Part shown: piece by piece, positions 36,701 through 45,144 of the stretch | Numbering within the stretch: position 1 is the stretch's first letter | How the letters are laid out: every line of letters begins with the position of its first letter | Virus record (IMG/VR): IMGVR_UViG_3300029787_000065 | Location: 1 to 53,833 of that record | Reading direction: 5' to 3' (one strand) | From: a virus | Length of the DNA stretch: 53,833 nt | Translations under genes and position numbers: made by a program | The notes under the pieces: model-generated | Told to the model about the DNA's origin: nothing | What the model saw: the letters and a program-made list of their open reading frames with translations, nothing else | Databases searched by the model: none

Positions 36701-38942
36701 TGAAGATTTAGCTAAAAAATCTACAGATGGAGATGGTAATCCTCTAACCACAAAAGAATATTTAATGAGTTTTATGTCTCAACTTCGTTCTTCTCAGAAC
36801 GGTTTTGATGCAAATTTTGTGCATATGGCTGATGCTACAGATATGCACAATTTAAGAGTATCTCATTCACAGTGGGCTTGGGACAATAGAAATAGAAAAC
36901 CAACAGCTTCCAAGGCTACCGTTAACAATATGAAAAATATTGATGGACTTTTTGATAAGCAAGACATTCCAGGTCTAGCTGCGTACAATAAAAATCATAC
37001 TAATTTTAAAGAAAAGTGGTTTGAAAGTTTTCTTCAAAAGAAAGCGTTGAAAAGTGGATTTTACAAGCCTAATGAAAATCCTGCAGAAAACGATTTTATG
37101 TTTACTAAAGTAGATTTTATCACTGATTTTCTTAAAGCTGGTGATTCTAAACAAGCTAAACAATTGCTAGAATCTTTATTTGAAAATTACACGGATGCAG
37201 AGGGAATAGACATATTAAGAAAAGATACTAAATTAAAAGAATTTCAAAAACTTGCAGATAGTTTTCTTTTTGATGGAATGGTATATGGAAACATTTTTGA
37301 TGGTCTAAATGAAAATTTACTTAAACGAAAACTAGATGATTTAGTAGCTGGTGGTTTAATATCTAAAAGTGCAAGAGAAAAAGTTATAGCTTTTCAAACA
37401 ATGACAGGTAAAACAACAGAAGGATTTTTAGCTAAAGAATTTGAATCTATAAATGCTAAAGTTGTAGATAAATTAAGTAGAGCTGTTAAAGCAAAACAAG
37501 GTGAAGAACGGTCCTCTATAGTACAAGACCTTGCAGGAATTAACACTGCGTCTGATCTTCTAGACTATTTTGTTCCTAATAAAGGCACACCTACTTGGGC
37601 TAGAGGTTCAGAGTTAACTCAAGATGTTAATGTGGATCGACTACAAGAATTGGTAGAAAAACAGGCAGAACTTATTGAAACTTCTAAAAATGCTGGTCCT
37701 GAATTTAAAAAAGCTGCTCAATTAGAATTAAACGACATTACAAAAGAATTAGAAAATTATAAACAAGTTAACATAGAAAATATAAGCGGTAACAGATTTG
37801 AAGTATATTTAAATGGAATTTTAAAAGTTAAGAAAACAGATAGAGCAAAAGATATAGATAAAGAAACAAAAGCTGACTTAGCTGCTTTAAGGGATTCGCT
37901 TGTTAGTGAGATGATACGAGCATCTATAAATAAAACAAGCGCGAGAAAAGCATACTTAAATCCCTCTACTGATGGTGGTTTTTTTAGTAAAACACTTGAT
38001 GCTGTTCCTAGATATTTACAGAATCAATTAACTAGAGAGGGAACTTTTAGTGTGCCATCTAGTGCGTTTGAGTTAGATTTTGATTTTAATCTTGTTAATC
38101 TTGGAGAAACGTATGACGCTTTAAAACCTGCGTTGCTTAGAATAGATGAACTCACTAATGACAAACCAGAGTTTGTTAAAGACTTAGATAATTTATTTAA
38201 AGGGTTAGTAGCTTTGAAGGGCGAAGTACCTGATGAACTTGCTACTGGAGATTTTGGAAACATTCCAACAGCTTTGTCAACTTCAGCAGCTTTGTCTAGA
38301 ATTTACTCTGGTGTTAGAGGAGTTGTAAGCTGGCGGTATCTTGCAACAGAACAAATTGTTAGGGAACATCAACGATCAAAACATATGATGTTTCATAAAA
38401 TGTTGACTGATCCTAAATTTTTAGAAAATGTAAAATTAATAATGGATTCTGATAAGATAACTGAAAAATTAGCAGACACTTTTGTTAAATCATTTTTGCC
38501 TATTATGAAAACAGCAGGAGCAAGAACTGTTATATATAATCCTGTAGAAGGAGAAGAAGGAACAGGTGCTAAATATAACCCAAGTAACAAAGAACTTGTA
38601 GAAGCAATTAAAAAAATGTGGTTAGTACCAGATATTTTAGAAGATGTTCGTGGTATACTTCCACAACCTAAACCGTTAGCTACAGGAGATATTGAAGTTA
38701 AGTTTGATCCTCCTAAAAGTTTAAAAGATATAGCTAGATCACCTGTTAGGTTTAGAAGAGGTTTAGAAAAAAACGATGCTGATCGTTTAAAGACTATGCC
38801 TAGATTGAATCGTAAAAGGACAACTTCTAATGTTTCTAAAGAACGAGAGAGGGCTATGCGTTTACTAGAAACTATGCCTAGATTAAATCGTAGACCATTA
38901 GTTGTAGATATTCCTGGTCCTAAAACTGGTGAGAAAAAATAA
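33738..38942 (+). CDS. Giant internal virion protein (1734 aa)
   Basis: The longest gene here, with AAGG before the ATG. It is mostly helical, with a hydrophobic region FSAGALAAAWDEYFKG and FAYAAGFAGIFINPT (about residues 455-493), and long coiled-coil parts (about 700-900). Near the C-terminus KTMPRLNRKR and ETMPRLNRRP form a short duplicated basic motif. No nuclease, polymerase or peptidase motif stands out. As the biggest ejection-type protein it may extend the tail across the envelope, like T7 gp16, although a muramidase motif was not found. It overlaps the holin gene (TAATG). Confidence 0.65.
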   Translation: MVKYLTPFDKAIAQGYNYLFNDEEEDKKKTIPELKSTVKKEDISGPVLRPDGTPELPGFDTQGQPLKVRTQAERDQEIIQDSMGEIFILPDGQASSPSDNPAILEKVKILNHPSRLMARRIEAEMDGTPMTGGLVKPPEIGPIEKAVLGDAPMTGTPTLERIGRKAIYQAGFAPRTVAAGLTRGVGGIMQLPQVMTAYGMGAVEQLLRSQGMYGEGTVDWDKLDSANTSAKLLSEEMEKLVKVSDDIFRVDDMSFMPKTAMFTVDFYTPMNFLAVPAKFLKTAADVTQDAYRMVRGLPKRPVPKDEIILQTLREMQTPIRSAKEATRQADLAKAFADAKKNNPQLELDDFELYSDFGKKIMEDRAKLFKKALKDINVDYGAKPNVVERVKERLKYPGGRQKAVLAADYRRDAAPKAEGGTFVPNPELEKVLITKLTPTYEELLNQKTFRKVMDGQAIFSAGALAAAWDEYFKGTEYQDFAYAAGFAGIFINPTTTMKVMDNIFGGRVNLQNWGVPKNLTKRLPFIKDMDIVKTVDNTNGQIVYRPLNLPFALHIMGKFLAEQTQDLDIPSVKVGPISTPAIQGGDPETFVDSRWNKKLIAMAQGTPWYKAMLLNDKDRIEALNGMTELDLNIRLSTEELRASQDFARNVIPLLPKEYLNSYTKLARHGEKLVNEINNSDYGDKTAEFYLTMEQIMQGIQMTAFTGILKHVTSDPQFKDLSKDVNAILLMFRTHQQELQDQIGYINSALKNLTGGNAQAEADFKKLKDGANRVITKLEQNRATVMEAAEGLEAKAGLVTKRDSLLTNQLIEESVENGGMGLSPERLSVEGREKFANDIDELFRSTFNADLKRDREEFAKLRESLEGRTLDIDDYVFNLRDMQKRELDDFGDVANILKNPGNFMAFARVSIKGPVDSSLSYRNSIDVFIRNARYRGLEADPDLTVKDLKDRIGYLKDSYSDLKFGGNNQYIKYNGIEEGLVDFDATLANAEDLAKKSTDGDGNPLTTKEYLMSFMSQLRSSQNGFDANFVHMADATDMHNLRVSHSQWAWDNRNRKPTASKATVNNMKNIDGLFDKQDIPGLAAYNKNHTNFKEKWFESFLQKKALKSGFYKPNENPAENDFMFTKVDFITDFLKAGDSKQAKQLLESLFENYTDAEGIDILRKDTKLKEFQKLADSFLFDGMVYGNIFDGLNENLLKRKLDDLVAGGLISKSAREKVIAFQTMTGKTTEGFLAKEFESINAKVVDKLSRAVKAKQGEERSSIVQDLAGINTASDLLDYFVPNKGTPTWARGSELTQDVNVDRLQELVEKQAELIETSKNAGPEFKKAAQLELNDITKELENYKQVNIENISGNRFEVYLNGILKVKKTDRAKDIDKETKADLAALRDSLVSEMIRASINKTSARKAYLNPSTDGGFFSKTLDAVPRYLQNQLTREGTFSVPSSAFELDFDFNLVNLGETYDALKPALLRIDELTNDKPEFVKDLDNLFKGLVALKGEVPDELATGDFGNIPTALSTSAALSRIYSGVRGVVSWRYLATEQIVREHQRSKHMMFHKMLTDPKFLENVKLIMDSDKITEKLADTFVKSFLPIMKTAGARTVIYNPVEGEEGTGAKYNPSNKELVEAIKKMWLVPDILEDVRGILPQPKPLATGDIEVKFDPPKSLKDIARSPVRFRRGLEKNDADRLKTMPRLNRKRTTSNVSKERERAMRLLETMPRLNRRPLVVDIPGPKTGEKK

Positions 38943-39349
38943 TGTTAGGATTAGCAGATTCAGTTATAGGCGTAGCAGGTAAAGTTCTTGACAAGTTTGT
39001 TGAGGACAAAGACCTAAAGACTAAACTTAATGCTGAACTAAAACAACAGATGGTGTCTCTTGATCTAGCACAAGCACAAGCAAACATAGAACAAGCTAAG
39101 TCACCCTCTATCTTCGTTGCTGGTGCTAGACCAGCTATCATGTGGATATGCGCCTTTGGTCTAGCTTGGCAGTTTGTGCTGCAGCCTGTAGCAGTGTGGG
39201 GTATTGCTCTTAGTGGTGCAGATATCGTGCTGCCATACATAGAAACAGAAGGTCTTATGTCATTAACACTCGCTCTCTTGGGACTTGGCGGTATGCGTAC
39301 TGCAGAGAAGTGGAAGGGTGTGCAACGTAATAACATGAAGAAGAAGTAA
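38942..39349 (+). CDS. Holin with C-terminal membrane helices (three-TM type)
   Basis: The 135-aa protein has an N-terminal amphipathic coil (about 1-55, KTKLNAELKQQMVSLDLAQA), then hydrophobic helices: SIFVAGARPAIMWICAFGLA, WQFVLQPVAVWGIALSG, and MSLTLALLGLGGMRTAEKW, ending in a basic tail VQRNNMKKK. ARPAIMW then W.....P is the look of the GTA-type three-helix holin family. It would make lesions in the inner membrane that let the endolysin reach the wall. The stop of the giant virion gene overlaps its ATG (TAATG). The lysozyme that it would serve is at 12893, so lysis genes are split. Confidence 0.88.
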   Translation: MLGLADSVIGVAGKVLDKFVEDKDLKTKLNAELKQQMVSLDLAQAQANIEQAKSPSIFVAGARPAIMWICAFGLAWQFVLQPVAVWGIALSGADIVLPYIETEGLMSLTLALLGLGGMRTAEKWKGVQRNNMKKK

Positions 39350-39350
39350 C

Positions 39351-39959
39351 ATGGACCCATTAACACTAGCTGCGATTACTGGGGGCTTTGCTGCTGTAAA
39401 GACGGCAGTTCAAGGAGTGCGTAGTGCATTGCAAACTGCTGATGATGTAGGTGCCATTGCTAGTCAGATCGACAGGTTATTTACAACACATGGCGAAGCA
39501 TCTAAACGAGTGCAGTCGGCTAGAAAGAAAAAACTACCAAACAACAAGTGGGCAAAGATTTTAAAGTTTAGATTAAAAGATGACAGTGATGATGAAACAT
39601 CTCTAGCTAACATAGCTGCAGCTAAACTTGCTGAGAAACAACAAGAAGAAGAAATAAGAAAACTAGCTATAGAGATTAACAGGAGGTTTGGTGCAAGTAC
39701 GTGGGCTGAGATACTAGAAGCACAAGAAGAAGCTAAACAGAAGAAAGCTGAACGTATAAAAAGAAATAAAAAACGTAGAGATGAAGAGGCTGCTAGAAAA
39801 GCACTCAATCAAAAAGGATTATTAGAAAAGATATTTTTAGAATTTGGTAAAGGTATCATTGTCATCGCTGTAGTTATCGGAATAGTAGTTACACTAGTAT
39901 ATTTAAAGAAAAATAAAGTAACTGTTTTTGAAAACACCCCCATATCTAGGCCAGGATGA
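39351..39959 (+). CDS. C-terminally anchored membrane protein (202 aa)
   Basis: Opens MDPLTLAAITGGFAAVKTAV, a hydrophobic helix, then QTADDVGAIASQIDRLFTTH, followed by a basic coiled coil (about 55-145), and a strong membrane helix near the C-terminus (GIIVIAVVIGIVVTLVYLKK, about 168-187). It is the last + strand gene of the late operon, one base after the holin stop. A coiled coil tethered at one end fits a lysis partner (spanin-like) or a membrane-bound assembly protein. I recall similar proteins near phage holins but cannot name the family. Confidence 0.65.
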   Translation: MDPLTLAAITGGFAAVKTAVQGVRSALQTADDVGAIASQIDRLFTTHGEASKRVQSARKKKLPNNKWAKILKFRLKDDSDDETSLANIAAAKLAEKQQEEEIRKLAIEINRRFGASTWAEILEAQEEAKQKKAERIKRNKKRRDEEAARKALNQKGLLEKIFLEFGKGIIVIAVVIGIVVTLVYLKKNKVTVFENTPISRPG

Positions 39960-40014
39960 CCAAGTACAACAGTATATAACCCAATATAGCCAACATACCC
40001 TAATTCCTCTGTAT

Positions 40015-40052
40015 GGCGCTTAAAACGCCGTGTGTGGCAAATCGCCTTTTTT
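40015..40052 (+). terminator. Terminator between the converging late and replication operons
   Basis: GGCG (40015-40018) can pair with CGCC at 40026-40029 or, enclosing more sequence, with CGCC at 40043-40046, which is followed by six T (40047-40052). It lies where the + strand late operon meets the - strand operon ending at 40051. Confidence 0.5.
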
Positions 40053-40266
40053 ATAGTGTTTTATTAATGTCATCCACATATTTTTCTGTTATGTTCTCCA
40101 GACGCTTCATAAAACTATAAATAAGTTCAGTATTAGCATAATGAGGAAGACTAGTTTCCATGACTTCCTTAAACTCTTCAGCGGCAACATTGTTGTGTGT
40201 AACTTCAATGTTGCCGTCTCTTTGTAAAAATACTGATACTTGTGATAATGTTGCTTTTGTACTCAT
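40051..40266 (-). CDS. Hypothetical protein after the RNR gene (71 aa)
   Basis: Last gene of the - strand operon. Its start overlaps the RNR stop by four bases (ATGA). The 71 residues, MSTKATLSQVSVFLQRDGNI then helices HYANTELIYSFMKRLENITE, show no catalytic motif. Small acidic/helical, cytoplasmic, function unknown. Could be a regulator or partner of the reductase by position only. Confidence 0.75.
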   Translation of the reverse strand: MSTKATLSQVSVFLQRDGNIEVTHNNVAAEEFKEVMETSLPHYANTELIYSFMKRLENITEKYVDDINKTL

Positions 40267-42176
40267 ATATCTACTACTTCACACACCTCTCCTGTACAAG
40301 CTAATTCTTGTGACGCTTTAGTGTTGTCCTCTTTCTCATAAGTGTTAAACTTTTTCCAATCAATAGCTGTTGGCATTTCAGCTACAAGCTTCTTGTATTC
40401 TTTCTCATCACAATCTTGGTAGGGTGCTTGTCTATAACTGTGATCGGAGAAGGGTAGGAAACTGATGCCACTCAGTTCATCAAAGTTTTCGTAGCACCAG
40501 TTCCCTACTTCCATCCATTCATGCTCTTTAACGCTTACCGTTATAGAAGGTTTATGTTCGCACCAGTGTTCACTAAAATGCTTCCACAGGTGCAGTTGCT
40601 CCAGAGCCTTCATATCAGTCCGACAGATGGCAGCATTAGGTGATTTGAAAGGAAAGGAAAAAACCACCGTATTGCTTGGACTGTTAAAGTCAGGTTCATT
40701 AGGGATGTTACTGTCCATTAGGAACCTAGTTAATGGGTCTTTAACATCCCCACGCACCGTCCTGACATAATACGGAGCGTGTCGAGCATGAATACCACTA
40801 GCAGCGTTAGTAAGTTGACTAACAGTGCCAGATGGTTTCACACAAGTTGTGGCCGTAGACTGAGGTATGCCTAACTTTTCAGACCACTTCTTGTTAGTAT
40901 GTACTACAATGTCTCTTAACTTAGTTAGACGATCAGGATGTGATGCAACATTAATATATTTGCAATCCATGATGCCTGTAAGAGATACGCCTAGTAAACG
41001 TTCTTCTTCTGTATTGTTTTTCCAACGTGTACGCAGATACTTAAAGTCTGTAAGGGTAGACTGCAATGTTCCAAGAATAGCAGCAAGCTCTGCCTTACGT
41101 TCTAGTGACTTTGCAGTATCATCTGATCTGCATACAACTTCAGATAGGTTACAGAATTGATTAGGTCGTAGAATAATCTCGCTGCACGGGTTCGTGCCAA
41201 AGTCAGCTTCTTGCCTACGTCCGTTAGCTATGGCCTTGCCTTGAGCAGCCGTCCTGTTAAATATACCGCGCTCTCCAGACTTGCTTTCATATAACGAAAG
41301 CCATTCTCTCATAAACGCAGACGGGTCAGGAGTTTGTGTGTAAGCGACAGAATTGTTTGCCAAAGCCCTATGAGGATTAATAGACCACCAATTACCAGAC
41401 TTAGCAGACCGCATCCTATCATCACTAAGATTACTAAGAGATAAAAGAGCGGAACGCCTAACACCACCCACAACCACCACCTCACCTGTCTTACACACAA
41501 TATCATGACATTCGATGGAGGATAGTTTACGTCCTTTAGCATCTTGAAACACCCTTATCGTAAAGTCAAATAAGTCTTGTAATGGCTCTGGACCTGAAGC
41601 TCTGCCACCAAATGTTTTCAACCTTGCACCTGCAGGACGTATCTTAGACATATCAATCTTAGGTATCCTGTTAGTATACAAGTAGCCTATCAAGTCACGG
41701 AAACTTCTTGCCCAACCTTCTTTTGAGTCAGCTACGCTGATAACGTCCTCTGTCTCTTCAAACTGAACATCAGGTATGGTAGGCAGGTTCTCAATGTATG
41801 TACGTTCTACAGAGAAACCTACGCCAGTGCCGTTCATAAGAATATATAAAACTTCGTCAAATGATCTAGGATTATCAATAGGAATATACGAACAGTTGTA
41901 CCCTGCAATGTTCTCACGTTTTAACGCTGGGCCTGCAGTCATAAGGGATCGCATAGATGGCATGATCTCTAGGTTTAATATGGCTGACTTTACAGCTTTC
42001 ATATGGGACCACTGTGACATATCAACATCACACACAAGCTTGATATGCTCTATCATATAGTCGGTAAACCGTGTTACAGTTTCTTCCCATGTTTCTCTAC
42101 GTTGTTCATCTTCAAGCCATCGTGCATAGCGGCTCTTATGTATGAACATCTGATAATCAGTTGGTAGATTTTGCAT
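40263..42176 (-). CDS. nrdJ: Adenosylcobalamin-dependent ribonucleotide reductase (class II)
   Basis: The 637-aa enzyme converts ribonucleotides to deoxyribonucleotides for phage DNA using vitamin B12 and no second subunit. Diagnostic motifs are TNPCSEI (residues 328-334) with the thiyl radical Cys331 and Glu333, the disulphide pair C95 (GYNCSY) and C342 (NQFCNLSEVV), and a C-terminal reducing pair in ELACTGEVCEVVDI (C627, C632). GTGVGFSVE (117-124) is the phosphate-binding region. Length is that of the monomeric RTPR type. It depends on the host's B12 or a scavenged form, so it tells about the host. It overlaps both neighbouring genes. Confidence 0.96.
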   Translation of the reverse strand: MQNLPTDYQMFIHKSRYARWLEDEQRRETWEETVTRFTDYMIEHIKLVCDVDMSQWSHMKAVKSAILNLEIMPSMRSLMTAGPALKRENIAGYNCSYIPIDNPRSFDEVLYILMNGTGVGFSVERTYIENLPTIPDVQFEETEDVISVADSKEGWARSFRDLIGYLYTNRIPKIDMSKIRPAGARLKTFGGRASGPEPLQDLFDFTIRVFQDAKGRKLSSIECHDIVCKTGEVVVVGGVRRSALLSLSNLSDDRMRSAKSGNWWSINPHRALANNSVAYTQTPDPSAFMREWLSLYESKSGERGIFNRTAAQGKAIANGRRQEADFGTNPCSEIILRPNQFCNLSEVVCRSDDTAKSLERKAELAAILGTLQSTLTDFKYLRTRWKNNTEEERLLGVSLTGIMDCKYINVASHPDRLTKLRDIVVHTNKKWSEKLGIPQSTATTCVKPSGTVSQLTNAASGIHARHAPYYVRTVRGDVKDPLTRFLMDSNIPNEPDFNSPSNTVVFSFPFKSPNAAICRTDMKALEQLHLWKHFSEHWCEHKPSITVSVKEHEWMEVGNWCYENFDELSGISFLPFSDHSYRQAPYQDCDEKEYKKLVAEMPTAIDWKKFNTYEKEDNTKASQELACTGEVCEVVDI

Positions 42177-42402
42177 CTTCTACTTTATCCTTTAATCTCG
42201 TAAGATACCATAAACACTTTCCTAAGTCCTCTGCGGCTTTACCTTTGTGCCTGTATCTAATTATATATTTTAACACGTTACCTTTTAAGTATCCAAGAAA
42301 CTCATTGCTTGTCATAGACATTTCTATCAGGTCTATAGCCTCAACGTCAAGCTTATTGTAATGCTCTGGGCTGTTGACGGGATCATGCCCCTTTGTCGTC
42401 AT
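42157..42402 (-). CDS. DUF3310-type protein
   Basis: 81 residues with HDPVNSPEHYNKLDVEAIDL then NEFLGYLKGNVLKYIIRYRH and KGKAAEDLGKCLWYLTRL, the complete DUF3310 signature. This family is known in many phages, sometimes called a nucleotide kinase-like protein, though its activity is not established. The ATG at 42402 is preferred over 42408 because GAGG lies six bases upstream. It overlaps the RNR start by 20 bases, in an operon for nucleotide supply and replication. Confidence 0.9.
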   Translation of the reverse strand: MTTKGHDPVNSPEHYNKLDVEAIDLIEMSMTSNEFLGYLKGNVLKYIIRYRHKGKAAEDLGKCLWYLTRLKDKVEDAKSTN

Positions 42403-42787
42403 CTTCATCCTCTAACGTCACCGTAACTGTCAGGTGTTCCCTGTCTTTCTCTGTAAACAAGTTCAGAGTATGCTCTTGATTTCGATAAGAGTCAAGTGAA
42501 ATTATGTTACTTTCTGAATATTCTTCTTCTTCCATAAGTCTTTCACCAAGACTATACACTTCTTCTGCACTGTTCTGTAGTATGTGTACTAAACCTTTAG
42601 CAAGAACTTGACACATATTTGCAGGACCGTCATCGTTATTTGTTTTATCTAAACAAAACATAAAGAACTGATCTTCCTCATCATCTGTGTTCTCCATGAC
42701 AAGATAAACACGGTTATCTTTTAGTTCTTTCTTCTCTGTTTCAATAATAGCTTTCATTTTAGCTAAGTCATCGTGCATATCATCCAT
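42383..42787 (-). CDS. Acidic hypothetical protein (134 aa)
   Basis: MDDMHDDLAKMKAIIETEKK opens a helical N-terminus, then VYLVMENTDDEEDQFFMFCL and a C-terminal run TVTLEDEDDDKGA. Very acidic, perhaps DNA-mimicking, but no family recognised. It overlaps the resolvase end by eight bases and the DUF3310 start by 20. Confidence 0.75.
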   Translation of the reverse strand: MDDMHDDLAKMKAIIETEKKELKDNRVYLVMENTDDEEDQFFMFCLDKTNNDDGPANMCQVLAKGLVHILQNSAEEVYSLGERLMEEEEYSESNIISLDSYRNQEHTLNLFTEKDREHLTVTVTLEDEDDDKGA

Positions 42788-43151
42788 AATTTTTCATCCA
42801 TCCTATGGGTATAACGCCTTTTGCATACTTAAAATTATTTTTATTGCACCAGTCAGCATATGTTGTTTTTGATTTCTTACTTAACTTTACCTTATCGTTC
42901 TGAAACACGAAACGTAAATCAAGATCAGGATATTGCTCTGCTATAAGTTTATGTTTTGATCTATCAGAACCAACAAACTGTCCTTTAGTCTCTATAAACA
43001 TATCATGTTCAGGCAGATAGAAGTCTGGTGTGTACGTTCTATGCTTTGGAACATAAGTAAATTTGTGTTGCTCATACTCAAACTTTATGTTGTTGTTTTC
43101 TAGATATGTCGCAAAGTCAAACTCAAATCTAGACCTGTAACGTTCTGTCAT
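42780..43151 (-). CDS. Endonuclease I-like Holliday junction resolvase
   Basis: The 123-aa product resembles T7 gp3: RSRFEFDFATYLENNNIKF, YTPDFYLPEHDMFIETKGQF with D43 and E54/K56 as the PD-(D/E)XK core, then a helix (SDRSKHKLIAEQYPDLDLRF). In T7 the dimer cuts branched DNA and helps degrade host DNA. Length is like T7's 149 aa but shorter, so the domain-swap arm may be reduced. It begins with an ATG overlapping its upstream neighbour and lies between replication genes, as expected for removing junctions before packaging. Confidence 0.88.
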   Translation of the reverse strand: MTERYRSRFEFDFATYLENNNIKFEYEQHKFTYVPKHRTYTPDFYLPEHDMFIETKGQFVGSDRSKHKLIAEQYPDLDLRFVFQNDKVKLSKKSKTTYADWCNKNNFKYAKGVIPIGWMKNYG

Positions 43152-43546
43152 TTGTATCTTTTCAATAAATTAGTCATGTGTTTTTCTATGTAGTCATGAA
43201 CTTTAGTAGAGTGTTTCTTTATATTTATCATACTGAAGTCTTGGTTATCTACTGACTCACGACAAAGAATGACAACACCACCCTCTGTTAAATAATTGTT
43301 TACTACTGACCAAGACTTATCAAACTCTTCTTTAAATATATGAAACTCATTGTCTTTGTAGTAAGACTCTGGCTCTCTACCACTAAACTTCTTTACAAGA
43401 ATAGGTGTAGTATTATTGCCATCTCTTAAAATAATATTTACAAGAGGATCACCTTTTCGTTTACTGTGATCCATGTATGCAAATAAACAATTTCTATTAT
43501 CAAGAACATCATGACTATACACTGTGTGCATTACAATTAATGGCAT
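43148..43546 (-). CDS. Hypothetical replication-operon protein (132 aa)
   Basis: Sequence starts MPLIVMHTVYSHDVLDNRNC then LFAYMDHSKRKGDPLVNIIL. A central FHIFKEEFDKSWSVVNNYLT and VVILCRESVDN suggest a compact alpha/beta domain with no visible catalytic triad. The ATG overlaps the primase stop (TAATG), and the gene ends inside the resolvase start. Function unknown. Confidence 0.75.
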   Translation of the reverse strand: MPLIVMHTVYSHDVLDNRNCLFAYMDHSKRKGDPLVNIILRDGNNTTPILVKKFSGREPESYYKDNEFHIFKEEFDKSWSVVNNYLTEGGVVILCRESVDNQDFSMINIKKHSTKVHDYIEKHMTNLLKRYK

Positions 43547-45144
43547 TAATCATCATCCTCAAAATCTAAACTCTTCTCTCGTATACGTCCATCTGTAAAG
43601 TCGTAGTACAGTTTAGCGCATAGCCCTGTTAAACCTGTAAATCTGTTCTTAATAATACGAACATACGTTGTGTGACGTTCTATAGGATCATCTGCTTGTC
43701 CATTACGTTCCAAACCTATTACAATATCACTAAGTTGTCCTATACTCGCAGAACCTCGTAGATCAGACAACGACGTATTTAGACCCTCTTCATGAGAACC
43801 CTGCATTGGTCTGCGAAGATGTGAGACAACTACTAGTGATATGTTTAGCTCTTGCACCAACGTTCTTAGTTTAGTCATGCACTCATCTATCGTTCTTCTC
43901 TCATCAAACGAGTGTTCTTGAGAGCTAACGAGTATGCTGATATGATCTAGTATAATATACTTACACTTGGCTGCTTTTGCAAAGTATCTCACACGAGCCA
44001 AAACATTATCAATGGTGTTTGATCCAAAGTGATCAAAGAAAAAGTATCTTCCTGATCCTACAGTGTCCTCGTAGGACTGCTTGTACTCTTCCTCTGTGTA
44101 CACAGTATCTGGTAGATGTAGCTGCTTACCTAACTCTAAGCTCATCATAGATTCAGCGGTGCTTCTAACGCTCTCTTCCATGAACATCATACCTATGTTG
44201 TCTTCCGTATTATCGTAGATATACTTTACAATCTCTTTTAGAAAACTACTCTTACCCATACCAGTGCCAGCACACACTGTAATAAGCTCTCCCATACGTA
44301 TGCCATAAGTCATTCTATTCATACCCTCGTATGGGTAATCTATGGCAGTCTTAGCTGGTCCTTCCTTCAATGTGTCCCATAACTGTGTACCTGCAATGAT
44401 ACCATCAGGAGTGTAGCTGTCAGCGTTCCACCATGCCTTTATAAATTCCTCTGAATCCTTTGCTACAAGATACTCGTTGGGATCTTTTCTGTTAAGCCTT
44501 ATAATTTTAGCTTTGGGTGATAACAACTCTGCAGCTTTCTTGGCAGCTTTCTTTCCAGGTTTATCGTTATCAAAGCATATGATAATATTGTCATAGGACA
44601 TAAGATATTCAAAGGATTTTTCAATATCGTTAACGACACCAGAAGCTCCGTTGCGTATGGATAACACAGGCCACGTAGAACCCATCATTTGGTAAGTTGA
44701 CAACGCATCAAGCTCACCCTCACACAACGTTACGTACTTACCCCTTGCTGGAAACTTATTCTGTCCGAATAGAGTGGCTTGTTTCCAGTCACCTGTAGTC
44801 TGGAATGTTTTATCACCGTTGAACGACTTGCCACGGATTTTATTTGCAATCCAATCTCCGTCCTCGTTATAAAACGGATAGTATTGTTGTGTTCCTTCTA
44901 CTGTAACACTGTAAGCTTTACATGTTTCTTTTGTTATGCCTCTATCTGGTATTGGTAAAGTCTTACCAGAGGATAGATACTTAGCGTTCATTGGCGTGTT
45001 TGTCATGGGTTCCTCTATCAATTCATCTTCAGGCTTTGTGTGTCTGTCACACGCAAAACAGTATGTGCTACCATCCTCGTTTATTGCCAGCGCATCACTG
45101 CTGCTACAGTTAGGGCAGGGCTGGTGTGTTTTCTGATAATTCAT
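43546..45144 (-). CDS. Primase-helicase (T7 gp4-like)
   Basis: 532 residues: an N-terminal zinc-binding Cys4 (C10, C13, C29, C32; CPNCSSSD and CFACDR), TOPRIM primase with CEGELDA (141-147) and FDND (191-194), then the hexameric helicase with Walker A GTGMGKSS (293-300), Walker B YIILDH (396-401; D400), VVVSHLRRP and KNRFTG (R501, arginine-finger type). It unwinds the fork and lays primers for PolA. Length is normal for this family. Its start overlaps the small membrane gene. Confidence 0.95.
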   Translation of the reverse strand: MNYQKTHQPCPNCSSSDALAINEDGSTYCFACDRHTKPEDELIEEPMTNTPMNAKYLSSGKTLPIPDRGITKETCKAYSVTVEGTQQYYPFYNEDGDWIANKIRGKSFNGDKTFQTTGDWKQATLFGQNKFPARGKYVTLCEGELDALSTYQMMGSTWPVLSIRNGASGVVNDIEKSFEYLMSYDNIIICFDNDKPGKKAAKKAAELLSPKAKIIRLNRKDPNEYLVAKDSEEFIKAWWNADSYTPDGIIAGTQLWDTLKEGPAKTAIDYPYEGMNRMTYGIRMGELITVCAGTGMGKSSFLKEIVKYIYDNTEDNIGMMFMEESVRSTAESMMSLELGKQLHLPDTVYTEEEYKQSYEDTVGSGRYFFFDHFGSNTIDNVLARVRYFAKAAKCKYIILDHISILVSSQEHSFDERRTIDECMTKLRTLVQELNISLVVVSHLRRPMQGSHEEGLNTSLSDLRGSASIGQLSDIVIGLERNGQADDPIERHTTYVRIIKNRFTGLTGLCAKLYYDFTDGRIREKSLDFEDDD

